Shown: positions 25,001-33,180, numbered from the stretch's first letter. The stretch: 64,000 nt of DNA from Flabesymbios commensalis (GCA_964017125.1 OZ024912.1:64276390-64340389); one strand, 5' to 3'. Program-made: numbers and translations. The notes: a model not told the origin generated them from the sequence alone.

Positions 25001-25809
25001 AGGCAGGCGCGTCGAAAGAAATAGTTTGTATGCGATAAAAAACACGAAATATATTAAATTTTCTAACTTCAATCGCATGTATGAGATACACAAATTGAGC
25101 CGTGCTGACTATTGCAAAAATATTTTTTTTATAATACTCCAACTATTTCGACAGAATGATATCAATAACATTTATGTTTCAAATCAGAAATAATCGTCAC
25201 GTGGTTTCGCACGGGGGAAATATTTAAAAAATGAAACAAATATTAAAACATTAATATTTGTAAGGTAACTTTAAAAGCGGAATTTTAGATGAATTTCATG
25301 AATTAGATTATATTTCAATTATCATTAAATTTGTACATATGATGATATATTTTAAACATAAAATACACACACACAAAAAAGAAAATTTCACTTTATAATG
25401 ACGATATTCATTATAAAAACAAAATTATTCTTGTTTAAACAGAGTAAGCTAGGTAATCATAAAAAGTAAACAAGACTAAACAATACATGATATTAATTTA
25501 ATCTTAAAGCGACACAATCAGGCCAAAATCATCAAAAACTCAGCACTTCCACTTTGGCTCTCCGATATGCCCCAACATTAAACAGCATTGGTTTAACGTT
25601 TGCTTGATTCACTCACCAGTACTCGTGGAAGTCAAAGGCTATGTAGGTGAGGCTGGGGTGATTGTAGGCTATGACGTGCTTGAGGAAGCCATCAGCTATG
25701 ACCTTTTCCTTGCCCACCTGGTCCACCAAGGACACCGCCACCACCTCCTTGTACAGGGAGATCTGCTCCTCAAAGTGCCTGATCAGGGCCTCTCTGTTCT
25801 CGCCGTCAC
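11690..25809 (-). CDS. INPP5F: Sac2 / INPP5F phosphatidylinositol 4-phosphatase, C-terminal 867 residues in eleven exons
   Basis: Sac2 removes the 4-phosphate from PI4P on early and recycling endosomes. The eleven exons keep phase from end to end (2606 coding bases). They give, in order, the second half of the SAC domain with the catalytic Cys-x5-Arg-Thr loop ([10 protein letters not shown]), the ANNGD and QYAGTAALK segment, TRTGERK and MKDGVNSA, then the hSac2 dimerisation domain with GGWGLID-D and YYVV-YDDEAD, GYFHT and LPIIE-KLER, then a long low-complexity tail. Exon order and most junctions follow human INPP5F as I remember it. Human Sac2 has 1132 residues, so about 340 N-terminal residues are missing; I could not find those exons upstream in the window. 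The introns carry many MITEs, one SINE in the exon g intron and another at the upstream edge, and a 2-kb inverted repeat. The related Sac1 and FIG4 lack the hSac2 region, so the INPP5F call is firm. Confidence 0.93.
13100..13344 (+). mobile_element. MITE family B, copy 1
   Basis: Family B is about 245 bp. One end is TTAACCCTTTAACCGCCGG with GTGCCG, and the other ends GGCGGTTAAAGGGTTAA just after a hairpin with stem CACTTGAAGTTGTG, inner stem TCGC/GCGA and a GNNA loop. Strand + means the plain end is on the left. This copy lies in the Sac2 intron before exon k and has damaged ends (CTCGTAAACCGCCGG, AAAGGGCTAA). The loop is GTCA. Confidence 0.75.
13617..13677. mobile_element. MITE family E fragment
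   Basis: TTGGCCCAGCATTGAAACAA with CATTGAAACAACGC flanks resembles the central arms of family E; the ends are lost. Confidence 0.35.
13824..13911 (-). CDS. INPP5F: Sac2 exon j: end of hSac2 domain
   Basis: It encodes [20 protein letters not shown] and PIIETKLER. Human has GSDLPIIEKKLERK. The acceptor is GTTGTAG and the donor GTATAA; the last arginine codon is split with exon k. Confidence 0.88.
14310..14465 (-). CDS. INPP5F: Sac2 exon i: hSac2 domain
   Basis: It encodes [20 protein letters not shown], then [15 protein letters not shown] and a non-conserved [14 protein letters not shown] segment. The GYFHT block is shared with human Sac2. The acceptor is GACATACAG and the donor GTAAAT. Confidence 0.88.
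14967..15226 (-). mobile_element. MITE family F (GATGCATC type), copy 1
   Basis: On the - strand it begins TTAACCCATTAAGTCCTCAC, then GATGCATTAAAGCATC, and ends with a hairpin of stem CTTCATCCACTACAAG and tip ATTGC-GACA-GCAAT. A better-bounded copy is at 51629-51867. It lies in the Sac2 intron between exons i and h. Confidence 0.65.
15305..15378 (-). CDS. INPP5F: Sac2 exon h: hSac2 domain
   Basis: It encodes [20 protein letters not shown] and RMEI, matching human YDDEVDKVNQYQRLSLENLE KIEI. The acceptor is CTGTTTAG and the donor GTGAGT. Confidence 0.88.
15605..15852 (+). mobile_element. MITE family B, copy 2
   Basis: The left end is TTAACCCTTTAACCACCGG and the right end GGCGGTTAAAGGGTTGG. 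The hairpin tip is TCGC-GTCA-GCGA. It lies in the Sac2 intron between exons h and g. Confidence 0.85.
15978..16201 (-). CDS. INPP5F: Sac2 exon g: start of hSac2 domain
   Basis: It encodes [20 protein letters not shown], then [13 protein letters not shown] and [16 protein letters not shown]. Human has the matching HGGWALIDCDPS and DVDVLLLLSNSAYYVA. The acceptor is GATGTTACAG and the donor GTAAGT. A family E MITE begins about 20 bases upstream of the acceptor, where the branch point would normally lie. Confidence 0.9.
16222..16312. mobile_element. MITE family E copy beside the exon g acceptor
   Basis: GATGATGGGCCAGCGTCG and CGCTGGACCATCATC are the inner arms, and the right end GTCTCGTGTTTGCTGGG is complete. 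The left end is eroded to TTAACCCAATG. Confidence 0.75.
16377..16686 (-). mobile_element. tRNA-derived SINE, full length, with 15-bp target-site duplication
   Basis: TTTATACGCAATGAA occurs at 16362-16376 and again at 16687-16701, flanking the element exactly. Read on the - strand it starts GGGCCCTAGGGTAGTGGTTA and has a B-box-like GGTTCGGTTCC. There follows a second tRNA-like head, GTGACCGAGAGGTAGCGTGC with ATCGAATTTCGAATCC, then a tail region (CTCCTGGCCCAGTTTAGCC) and a short ATTTC/CATT 3' end. It is a composite of two tRNA-like units. It sits in the Sac2 intron between exons g and f, in the same sense as the gene. It is not a functional tRNA gene. Confidence 0.9.
17097..17190 (-). CDS. INPP5F: Sac2 exon f
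   Basis: It encodes [20 protein letters not shown] and [11 protein letters not shown], matching human YYLNRFKDAYRQAVIDLMQG. The acceptor is TTATTGTAG and the donor GTAATA. Confidence 0.9.
17628..17692. mobile_element. MITE family E copy beside the exon e donor
   Basis: TCTAATATAGGCCCACCGTC and GACGCTGGTCCAATATTAGA are inner arms. The outer CCCAGCAAACA ends are missing. Confidence 0.55.
17708..17778 (-). CDS. INPP5F: Sac2 exon e
   Basis: It encodes [23 protein letters not shown], matching human GDFTRTGERKLAGVMKDGVN. The acceptor is GTTACAG and the donor GTATAG; the final arginine codon is split. A family E MITE ends about 15 bases past the donor. Confidence 0.9.
17812..17907 (-). mobile_element. 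MITE family A fragment, copy 6
   Basis: Only the unpaired half remains: CCCCTAAAGCGTTAAAATA, then CATGGAGACCAAAAG and TTTCAATTTGAAATCATCAT. The hairpin half is gone. Confidence 0.6.
18511..18705 (-). mobile_element. MITE family B, copy 3
   Basis: It is in reverse orientation: CCCCTTAACTGCCAAATTAT, then the hairpin with a GTCA loop (- strand reading), then the family B body ending near TGTGTTAATACGG. Confidence 0.7.
18706..18741 (+). mobile_element. MITE family A left end, copy 7, fused to a family B copy
   Basis: TTAACCCTTTCAGCGCAGG and the start of the family A hairpin run to 18741. The sequence then switches within one arm to family B at AGTTGTGTCTCGC. This is a recombinant or nested insertion. 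Confidence 0.6.
18742..18937 (-). mobile_element. MITE family B, copy 4 (missing one end)
   Basis: It starts inside the hairpin at AGTTGTGTCTCGC, has a GTTA loop on the - strand, and ends GACGGTTAAAGGGTTAA, the intact plain end of family B. Confidence 0.7.
19099..19300 (+). mobile_element. MITE family B' copy
   Basis: Family B' shares the family B hairpin but has a different body, with GTTTAAACAC and CATTTCGTTCCCAAT-type words. Here the hairpin tip is GGTA on the - strand, and the body ends AACAGATTAA at the TTAA shared with family B copy 5. Confidence 0.55.
19297..19542 (+). mobile_element. MITE family B, copy 5 beside the exon d donor
   Basis: It has complete TTAA ends (TTAACCCTTTACCCGCCGG and GGCGGTTAAAGGGTTAA) and a GTCA loop. 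It stops 22 bases from Sac2 exon d. Confidence 0.85.
19565..19693 (-). CDS. INPP5F: Sac2 exon d: SAC domain end
   Basis: The 43 codons read [17 protein letters not shown], then [20 protein letters not shown] and TAALK. Human has KKLGVMPPEQPLP and [20 protein letters not shown]. The donor GTCAACATC is weak outside its GT. A family B MITE (19297-19542) ends 22 bases past the donor. Confidence 0.9.
19924..21905. repeat. Diverged ~2-kb inverted repeat filling the Sac2 intron between exons d and c
   Basis: The two halves are imperfect reverse complements. Matching anchors are TAGTTCATGGGCCAGAAT (19924) with the complement of 21888-21905, CCACACCAACTTTT (19973) with 21843-21856, GAGATGTTACCAGTA (20009) with 21794-21808, and TGTGCTGAATTC (20560) with 21499-21510. 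Weaker pairing continues inward (AATGACCTTTATTTGACC at 20751 with 21313-21330). The left arm is about 250 bases longer, so one indel separates the arms. No coding frame is convincing. It could be a foldback element, a large MITE, or an old inverted duplication. Confidence 0.75.
22166..22286 (-). CDS. INPP5F: Sac2 exon c: catalytic Cys-x5-Arg-Thr loop
   Basis: It encodes [20 protein letters not shown] and [20 protein letters not shown]. The second cysteine of [10 protein letters not shown] is the nucleophile by family alignment (CX5RT: C-L-D-R-T lies inside N-C-I-D-C-L-D-R-T, with the family cysteine being the first C six before R). The motif is intact, so the enzyme is predicted active. The acceptor is GAGCAG and the donor GTATAT. 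Confidence 0.93.
22346..22440. repeat. Short TTCGCG-rich repeat
   Basis: TATTCGCGAGGTTTTAATTT, TTCGCGAATTTAGCGAGG and ATCTCGCGAAT form imperfect inverted pairs. Sequences of this type recur in many animal genomes. No family is named. Confidence 0.4.
22875..22983. mobile_element. MITE family E, best complete copy (109 bp)
   Basis: It begins CCCAGCAAACACGAGACGTT and ends AAGGTCTCGTGTTTGCTGGG, with inner arms TTGACCCAATACTGCTGTAA and the near complement TTAGAGCAGCATTGGGTCAA. It is non-coding. No clear target-site duplication is visible. It lies in the Sac2 intron between exons c and b. Confidence 0.85.
23213..23262. repeat. Family B-type hairpin, diverged (GATA loop)
   Basis: TTTAAGTTGTACCTCGCTAT and CGCGACCCACAATATTTAA are imperfect arms; the loop is GATA on the - strand. 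Confidence 0.4.
23483..23560 (-). CDS. INPP5F: Sac2 exon b: SAC domain
   Basis: The 78 bases encode [20 protein letters not shown] and DLRYCW, matching human RGMKFENVQTLTDAIYDII and MKWCW. The acceptor is TTGTTGCAG and the donor GTAATA. The C and W codons are split across its two borders and join in frame with exons a and c. Confidence 0.9.
24237..24437 (+). mobile_element. MITE family B' copy
   Basis: It runs from TTAACCCTTTTCATGCCAGG to an AACAGATTAA end. The hairpin near the left has stem CACTTGAAGTTGTG and a GGTA loop (- strand). The CCCTTTTCATGCCA end is a piggyBac-like terminus. Confidence 0.7.
24596..24655. repeat. Family B-type hairpin, near-perfect (GGTA loop)
   Basis: TTTTTAGTCACTTGAAGTTG pairs exactly with CAACTTCAAGTGACTAAAAA. 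The tip reads GA-TCGC-GGTA-GCGA-GA. Confidence 0.7.
24667..24768. mobile_element. MITE family E copy, diverged
   Basis: It begins CCTAGCGAACACGAGACCTG, with inner arms CAGCGTCACCGACGGTGG-like and CCAACATTAAAACGACATTG. The right end is eroded. Confidence 0.55.
25570..25604. mobile_element. MITE family E fragment beside the exon a donor
   Basis: CCCCAACATTAAACAGCATT and GGTTTAACGTTTGCTTG match the right half of family E. It ends about 12 bases from the Sac2 exon a donor. Confidence 0.45.
25617..25809 (-). CDS. INPP5F: Sac2 exon a (first visible): SAC domain
   Basis: It encodes [18 protein letters not shown], then [20 protein letters not shown] and [11 protein letters not shown]. Human Sac2 has HFEEQLNIYKK, NLVDQAGREKIIGDAYLKQV and LTYVSFDFHEH here. 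The acceptor TTTACAG is at 25810-25816 and the donor GTGAGT begins at 25616. The first two bases complete a codon whose first base is in an exon not found. Confidence 0.9.
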
Positions 25810-25840
25810 CTGTAAACACACGCGTGTGCGACAAATGTCA

Positions 25841-26143
25841 GGACATAAATGAAATGCATAGGGTTTTAGGCCACCTTTGTGCACATGTAGGCTAAACTGG
25901 GCCAGGAGAACCTCCTGAGGATGGTGAGATGACACTGCCCTCCAGACACAGGTTTGAAATTCGAGCCCTGGTGGTCTGAGGACGAGCACATTACCTCTCG
26001 GTCACAATATTGAATCCTTACGAGTGAGCGGGGAAGAAACATATTGTATCTTTGAAACTTGAAGGCCAGAGTGGGGTTGGAATCCGCAATCTCCGACTTT
26101 CCAAGCAGGCATTTTTAACCACTGCACCAGGGCCCCCGCCAAC
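25841..26143 (-). mobile_element. tRNA-derived composite SINE with target-site duplication
   Basis: ACAAATGTCA at 25831-25840 and 26144-26153 flanks the element. It is the same family and orientation as the copy at 16377-16686. The B-box region has decayed (GGATTCCAACCCCACTCTGG). Its 3' edge is only 31 bases from the acceptor of Sac2 exon a, so it occupies the place where that exon's branch point would be expected. Confidence 0.85.
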
Positions 26144-26887
26144 ACAAATGTCAAAAAGTTTTATTACGCAGTAGGGTCATCAGCACAAAGTGTAGTGTAT
26201 TAGAAAAATGATGTAAATGTGTGCTCACAATAGCATTCCGATGTCTCTAATTTCTATGGCATTAAAATGTCGTCAAATTCGTATAGATTGTCAAGTCAAG
26301 GACATAATAATATTTTTCTGTAAACCGTGGAAACAATAGGCTTAGTAGTCATTTATTCTATCATTATGTTAACTGCCTTAATTTATTGTCAATGATGAAT
26401 GACAACACCTGTTTTCGTATCGTGGCTGCCCAATCTAATGTTTCAAAGTGTTCAAATGTATGGGGTGAGAATTAAGCAATAAATGCACAAACATATGGCT
26501 TCAAACAATTCATTCATTGACAAATGGGCATTTAGCGACATCAAACTAATGTCGGTGGGGATATCGCCATGTAAAATCACATAGATTCATTCACGGAGAG
26601 GAATTGGGTTTTTCAAGTTATTTATGCAATAAAATGTTCAGTTAAGAAACAGATTGTGTTGACAAGTATAGTACATTTATAAAATAAGCATTCCCATGAC
26701 CCCCCAATAGTATAAAATAAGGAGAGACTGGGCGGTTTTTCAATTGACAGTCAATCAAGTCGATCTGCACTTCACGGCGGGATAATGATGACCTTTGATA
26801 GGAGGTAAATATGTATCAAATTCCCTGGCTTCTAAAGCGCACTGACAATCCCTCTTATACAGCGTAAATATGTATTCACTTATTGGG

Positions 26888-26957
26888 CATACGTTGTCCA
26901 TACGTTGTCCCCACGTCTAAGACGTGGGGACAACGTATGGACAACGTATGGACAATG
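26888..26957. repeat. Hairpin with iterated ACGTTGTCCAT words
   Basis: CATACGTTGTCCCCACGTCT pairs perfectly with AGACGTGGGGACAACGTATG, and CCATACGTTGTCC words repeat on both sides. The symmetric centre is ACGTCTAAGACGT. Confidence 0.7.
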
Positions 26958-27054
26958 TAAAGACAACAACCTGTGATGTTACAGATAAATACGCCCACCA
27001 GTGCCTCCTATATCAAATCCATAACACGGTATGTCATACTATCTAATGATGACT

Positions 27055-27117
27055 GAATGCTGGGCCAATGTCGCTGATGCCGGCCCAGTATCGACCCAGC
27101 GCCGTTTGCTCTGTCTC
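27055..27117. mobile_element. MITE family E fragment
   Basis: TGCTGGGCCAATGTCGCTGA and CCGGCCCAGTATCGACCCAG are diverged central arms. Confidence 0.4.
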
Positions 27118-27498
27118 GAAACAAGATACACTATTAGCAATCGCGACGCCGATCAAAATAAAGATTGCTGTATACAAAGCCAGGACCTCCAGCGACTGTT
27201 TTCACCTCGATTTAAGCCTAGAATTAAGAAGGTGGATCATCTATATTCGTGTTCCTCTGGATTCATTCAAGTGAGCTAAATTTCTACTTTTTCACGCACC
27301 CAGTGGATCCAATATTGTTTTCAATTCATATAAAAAACTACAACATTAGATGGTTCAAATGTGTACATCCCTGATTTCATATTTCTATTCTATGCCTTGA
27401 AGCTAGCGAAACGCTGACGCGGGACACTGTTTTCTTCAAATAAATCATTTCGAGTACACTATCGGTTCATTTATAATAATTGTATCAACCGTGATTCC

Positions 27499-27582
27499 AG
27501 CCGACACAACGCCTCAAACAAGACACATTGACCCAATGCTGATTTAGTGTTAGACAGCGTCTAAGGTGGTGGATCCACATTA
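27499..27582. mobile_element. MITE family E copy, diverged
   Basis: AAACAAGACACATTGACCCA and ATGCTGATTTAGTGTTAGAC match the left half of family E. The right half is eroded before the family A element starts. Confidence 0.4.
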
Positions 27583-27615
27583 ACCCTTACATCGCTAAGC
27601 ATCACTACAGTCGCT

Positions 27616-27864
27616 TTTACCCCTAAAGCGCTGAAATATTTTTGTAAAAACCATGGAGACCAAAGGGTTTTTTTTAATTTGAAACCATTATAAATGTCTT
27701 AGTTAGCTTTTTCAGATTCATTTGAATACCTGTGTTATGGGTGTACGACCACTAAAAATATTTTAATTCTCAAAGTGCGGGGATCGACTTTAGTCGTCAG
27801 AATCTGACGTCTGTAGACGTCAGATTCTGACGACTAAAGTCGATCCCCGCGCTGTAAGGGTTAA
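27616..27864 (-). mobile_element. MITE family A, copy 8
   Basis: It is a good copy: ACCCCTAAAGCGCTGAAATA at the left, CCATGGAGACCAAAGGG inside, perfect hairpin arms GGGGATCGACTTTAGTCG and CGACTAAAGTCGATCCCC, and GCGCTGTAAGGGTTAA at the right. A stub of another end, TTAACCCTTACATCGC, precedes it at 27580. Confidence 0.85.
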
Positions 27865-27869
27865 TCATA

Positions 27870-28070
27870 TATAATAAACAATTAAATTACTGTCATGGGG
27901 AACGAAATGGGTGTTTAAACGTCAAGATTTGCCAATGTTTGGTCTCAAATTAAACACATGCGAGTAATTTTCATCCACTTGAAGTTGTGCGTCGCGGTAG
28001 CGGGACACAACTTCAAGTGGATGAAAATTTAAATTACTCATTTTAGCGCTTTTAGAGTTCATTAAACTAG
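27870..28070 (-). mobile_element. MITE family B' copy
   Basis: It contains GAAATGGGTGTTTAAACGTC and a hairpin with TTTTCATCCACTTGAAGTTG paired to CAACTTCAAGTGGATGAAAA, tip TCGC-GGTA-GCGG. Confidence 0.65.
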
Positions 28071-28800
28071 CACTGGGTGTGGGAGGATTTGGTTTATATG
28101 ATGATAATAACAGAGCGGATGGTACAGGCCTAGCATAGCAGTGACTGAGATAACATTTCTCCACAGTATTCATATTAAAGCCGGTCATGCAAACTTTGCC
28201 ACACATTGCTGCTATCTGTTGATTATCACGATATCAAGATGGTATCTGCTCTTCGTTCACCTGACGGGCAGTGCATGCACCTCTTCAACTCCGGGTTTTT
28301 GTAATAGAAAACCAGTGAACAGTATTCCTGTTTTCATAATTACTGTAGTAGTTGAAGCAAAATTTGTGTTTGTATTTTAGAGCATTAAAATATATATCTA
28401 AGTGAAAGTATGGCGCTATTTAAAACCTGTCGATGTTTAGAGACACGGGTTGTGTCACAAACCAGTACACTAGAAAATAATTAATTGCCAAAATTTATAG
28501 AAAAAATAGTTCAGAAAAAATTAGGAACTTGAAAAAATACTTTCAAAGAAAATCGTCATGACTCCCTTAGGAACCAATTAATTCTATTTATACAGAAATA
28601 TTCTCTGTAACTACACATTTATTATTTACTATATTGACGAGGATACAGACATAAGCCTACTTAAAACACCAATTACTGTCAAGCCATCAATGCAAAAAAG
28701 GAATTGACATTGTTTTGTATTGTTTTCATATTCTGTAACCTTTTGATACATAGCACTACATAACATATTTAAAAAAAATAATACTTCAAATATGAATATG

Positions 28801-29025
28801 TTAATGTGACTCTGTGATAAATTTGATTAATGACACGGCGGAGACTATCTGCGACTGCGCACTGGGTTTTTGTGTTATCCATTCATTCCTTAAAGAACCG
28901 GTTATTAGTTTGTGCGAGATAAGATTACTACAGATTTGAAGCCGCATGCAGCTCATTTTATTTGCCCACACACGTCCAATTATCAACAAACACAGTAATA
29001 ATGTCAATAATTTAATTATGTACAT
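28801..29025 (-). CDS. Small open frame with signal-peptide-like start, doubtful
   Basis: The 74-codon frame starts MYIIKLLTLLLCLLIIGRVW, which reads like a secretory signal with a cleavage site near VWA-NK. The remainder has two cysteines and no family I recognise. In AT-rich DNA, leucine and isoleucine runs arise by chance, and there is no visible intron or neighbour support. I record it only as a candidate. Confidence 0.12.
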   Translation of the reverse strand: MYIIKLLTLLLCLLIIGRVWANKMSCMRLQICSNLISHKLITGSLRNEWITQKPSAQSQIVSAVSLIKFITESH

Positions 29026-29035
29026 AATTTTGAAT

Positions 29036-29100
29036 CGAATTTAATCACCATCAAGTCGTGAATCGCTTTAGCGATTCGCGACTTGATGGCGATTAAATTC
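29036..29100. repeat. Hairpin of the TTAA-MITE type, perfect tip (TTTA loop)
   Basis: GAATTTAATCACCATCAAGT pairs with ACTTGATGGCGATTAAATTC, with inner stem GAATCGC/GCGATTC. It resembles the hairpins of families B, C and F, but its loop is not GNNA. Confidence 0.65.
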
Positions 29101-29439
29101 AAGAACTGAAAAGATTGTATGAGTGTACCTGGCAACGCCTGAGGGTAACTGGTGCAACTAATCTAAGATTTTACTAGATAATGATTCCTTACAATTACCA
29201 ACATGACTTACAGCCGCCTCGGGGCAGGCTGTTTAGAATAAAAACAAGTTATATTGCGAACTCATTCACATACATACTGACCAGTTTTATTACAAAATAT
29301 GTCAACTCATAGTATATAAAGAAACTTCCTATATCCGTCAAGATTCTGTCTAGTTTGATGCCTTTTTGCACTTTGCATCAACTGTCAAGGTTTTTGTTAT
29401 ACTTATTTCGGCTGTTTTGTTTATATTGTGTTGCAAAAG

Positions 29440-30720
29440 GGGCTATAGGGTCATCAATCATCCAAGCAATCAATCATTTTTATTCAACAGTAATGGTCTA
29501 GCTATCTTGCACATATTATAGTCAATAATATAATTTTATGAGGTTTTCAGGACATGCCCCACTCCCAAATGATCCAGCTATCTGGCACGGCTTTTTAGAT
29601 ATTACGCATAATATTACAAGTCTTAATCATGCAGCTCCGTGTAAGCCATTTTTATATTAATTGTGTTTAAATGTTTCAGGGGTTATCCTCCCAGAAACCG
29701 CAAATTTTGTTCAATATAAATGGTCTAGCTATCTGGTACGGTTTTCCAGATATTACACGTATTAATTACAGTCTGAGTCAATAATGGCCGCAATTGAGAC
29801 GGTCATTTAAAATTTTATCAAGGATACATTTTTCAGGGCATGTCTCTTTCTGAAACCGCACATTTTGCTTTATTATAATGGTCTAGCCATCTGGGACTGT
29901 TTTCCAGATATTTCGTATAATAAAGTCAACAATGACCACAAATCCGCCATTTTAAATTTGACCGACTTGAAATTTTTCAGGGAATATCATCCGCCTGAAA
30001 CCGCACATTTTGTTCTAAAGTGATGGTTTAGCTATACGGCCCGGTTTTCAAGACATTTCTGACATTACTGGTAATGTCAGAAATTTTAATTTTATCAAGT
30101 AGAAATGTTAGTGCCCCCCTCCACAGAAACCACACAAAGTTAAAAAAAATGACGGTATATCCTTACATGAAACCGCATATTTTTCTCAATAGTAATGGTC
30201 TAGCTATCTCGCAAAGTTTTCCAGTTAATTTGCAGATTAAAGACAAAAGTTGCCGGAGGTCGGCTATTTTGAATTAGATCAAGGGTATTTTTTTCACAGT
30301 ATATCCCTACCTGAAACCGCAAATTGTGTTCAATAGGAATGATCTAGCTATCTGGCCCGGTTTTCCAAATATTACGCATATTAAAAGCAATGGCCGATAA
30401 TCTGCCATTTTGGCCTCCATGACCTAGTTTCTATCCGAATCTTGCCCAATTCGAACTCATCCAAGCTATTAGTGGAATGGATATGAATGGTATAAATTAA
30501 GGAGAGATACATAATAATTTCAAGGTCATAGGGGTCACAAAAACGTAAAATGTGAAATTGATCAAGCCTTAGTCATGATTAGCATGTATGTGAAGTTTAA
30601 TGTGCATTCCTATTACGAGAAACAAGTTACAGTGCTAAAAGCGACGGACAGACGGACGGACGGACGCGACTGGTGACGATAATAGGCATCCGCCAAAATT
30701 TTAGCTGAGGCCTAAAAAGG
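29440..30720 (+). repeat. Degenerate tandem array plus tail, GGTCTAGCTATCTGG type
   Basis: About six units of 120-180 bp carry AATGGTCTAGCTATCTGGC, then TTTTCCAGATATTACGCATA, then a CCATTTTAAATTT-like word and TCAAGG...CCTGAAACCGCACATTTTG. A unique tail follows from about 30420, ending in GACGGACAGACGGACGGACG and CATCCGCCAAAATTTTAGC. A sister array in the same orientation lies at 34150-36290. No frame codes for a known protein. Confidence 0.7.
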
Positions 30721-32282
30721 TATTTTAATGCAAATTTGAACAACAGGGAATAATATCACAACAGAGATACATGTAAATCCACAGAAACTATAATAAACAT
30801 AGTAAACATAAAGATCACAATATGGGTTACTCAGCACGATTTCTGAGATTTTGGGGATGAAAATCAACTTTTTTATCTCCTAATTTCTGCATTATGATTA
30901 TCACACTATTCGTAAACGTTATTTGATATCACATATATATTCGTCCATGATGGACTGGTCTAAAACTGGTCTAACATTTGAAATACTTACTAAAACTTCG
31001 CCAAATTTACAGAGTGGTCGCCGACTATGAAATATTACGTATACAATTTCATGAACATTGATTAAGAATTGACAAATCGGCGAAATCCATCCATCATGTT
31101 TTATGTGAATTCTGATATAGTCCAGCTCTTTTGAAATAGGAGCATCACTCCTGCCCCCCCCCCCCCCTTCCTCTTGAAACTCGAATGGCGGGCTCATTAA
31201 TTTAGTAGCCTACAGAATAATTATAATTTTAAGACCAATGACGAAAGAACTTTAGAATCAGTAACTTTAGGATCAGTAATTGCAGCACTGGATCCTTATA
31301 TTGTAAATTAAACAAATCTTCTGAATAAGACTTAAAATTGTAGAGTTTGTGCAAAATTTGTTCATCGGGTAGCCTATGTGGCAACATTTATCAAACATTT
31401 ATCAAACAATATTGGTGATTTAGGTCACTCTAACAGAAATCTCGGAACAAAAAAAGTACAGATATTGAGCCACAAGAACCTTAATTACATCGTGGATAAT
31501 TGTCTATAAAAAACACTTTATGTTCATCGGTTTGTCGTAATAAAGTGACACGGTCATCATAAAAGGTAAGTCTATGTACTGATATGGGATTGAACGAATT
31601 GAAAATTATAATTATTCCGTGTAATATTAGCCCCACATCTCATGACCGCATCGACCTTATATCGATCTTATATCGAACTTATTAACTAATTAGCCTGTTT
31701 TCGACCAAACTCCACATTCTATGATGGAGGAAATTTCTAAAACTTGATATCATCAATATTAAAATAAATAAAGCTATTTTGGCAGAGATGTAGACCGAAA
31801 AATAGCCATACCTCCAAAGAGGTGTGTGTGTGTGCGATATAAAAGAAAGTCCCCCCCCCCCGTGGGTTTCCGACATATGCTCCGGAAACAAAAATGCGGA
31901 TTAAAAAACCTCCAAAACGACTAAATGTTTTCACCAGGAAAACATTAAAAGCATCCCCCTGCTGGGTAATAGGCCTAACCCGTCTGAACAACTTACCTCA
32001 GATTTTATTTTTAATTACTTCACAAATAAAAACAAATTGTTCTTCTCTGAAAAAATCATTCAATTTAAACCTGGAGTGGAAAATCCAAAAGTGTTTCAAT
32101 GCCCCTCCCCCCCCCCCCCCAACTCACCAGCCATATCGATTTGCTTTATTATAGATGGCTGCTGTTAAACAGTTCTAGAGGTAAGCCACTGAACATGCTA
32201 TTGCTGACTCCGAAGATCAGATTGGTTTTGGCACTTTCAGTTGGTGATCTGAGACTAGTTTATGTAAAGTTCGGGGTATCTT

Positions 32283-32483
32283 CAAAATGTCTCTCCCCTG
32301 CTCACTCGTAAAGATTCAATAATGTGTGAAGTCTCCGTGACCGAGAAGTAGCGAGCTCGGCCTCAAACCGCCAGGGTTCGCACTTCGAATCCTACATGGT
32401 TGTGTCTGGAAGGCAGAGTCATCTCATTCATCGCACCATCATCGGGAGGTTCTTCTGGCTCAGTTTTATTGCATTTCATTAGG
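32283..32483 (+). mobile_element. tRNA-derived SINE, 5'-truncated
   Basis: It keeps CCCCTGCTCACTCGTAAAG, the second tRNA-like head TCCGTGACCGAGAAGTAGCG with GGGTTCGCACTTCGAATCC, and the tail AGGTTCTTCTGGCTCAG ending in GCATTTCATT. Confidence 0.75.
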
Positions 32484-32906
32484 CAGTTCTAAATTCTTGA
32501 TTATTCTCAAAAGGTAATCAGACCATGATATGAGAATGCTTGTGAGAAATGCTCAGAGAAACGCCACGTCAAATGTATGTAAAAAGATATCGCGTTCCAT
32601 TCACAATCTTTCTAGGATGACTGTTATATTGAAAATTGGGAAAATATGGATGAGTACCAAACAGCAAAAATAAACGACAAAACTATTTCAGGCACATGGA
32701 TCATATGTCATATAATGTGAAAAAAAAACAATTAATCAATAGATAAGTCAAACGGTAGCGGCGCTAGCGGCGATGGAATAATGCCAATTACTGCAAGTAA
32801 TCCCTATGATATCCAGGATACTTAATAATGTCCTATCTCGTAAGCGTACCGACAAATGTATCATCATTTTCATACACCTAGCACACTTTGACCAATCAGC
32901 TAAAAA

Positions 32907-33030
32907 GTGAGTGAGTGAGTGAGTGAGTGAGTGAGTGAGTGAGTGAGTGAGTGAGTGAGTGAGTGAGTGAGTGAGTGAGTGAGTGAGTGAGTGAGTGAGT
33001 GAGTGAGTGAGTGAGTGAGTGAGTGAGTGA
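32907..33030 (+). repeat. GTGA microsatellite, about 31 units
   Basis: This is an uninterrupted GTGA array of about 124 bases. On the - strand it reads through as LTHS repeats, which explains an apparent 136-codon frame at 32748-33158 that is not a gene. Confidence 0.97.
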
Positions 33031-33180
33031 AGCATCGCTAAAAGAGGAAGCCCGATGTGGGGGCTACGCCAGAACACAGTAGCATAGGCCAGCACTGCAC
33101 ACTCCATGTATTTGAACAGTTTGGGATACTGCAAATGCGCAACAACGACAACAAACACCCGGATCCAAGAGCTGACGTTG

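Noticed and set aside
25604-25895. Frames on + over Sac2 exon a
   Set aside because: They are antisense shadows; the - strand translation matches Sac2 and has correct splice sites.
33074-33105. Possible Sac2 exon with VFW (TVFWRSPHIG against SVPVFWSQVGY)
   Set aside because: Only three residues match, there are no fitting splice sites, and the neighbouring residues do not follow the family.
32748-33158. 136-codon frame with LTHS repeats on -
   Set aside because: It is produced by translating the GTGA microsatellite; the flanks match no protein.
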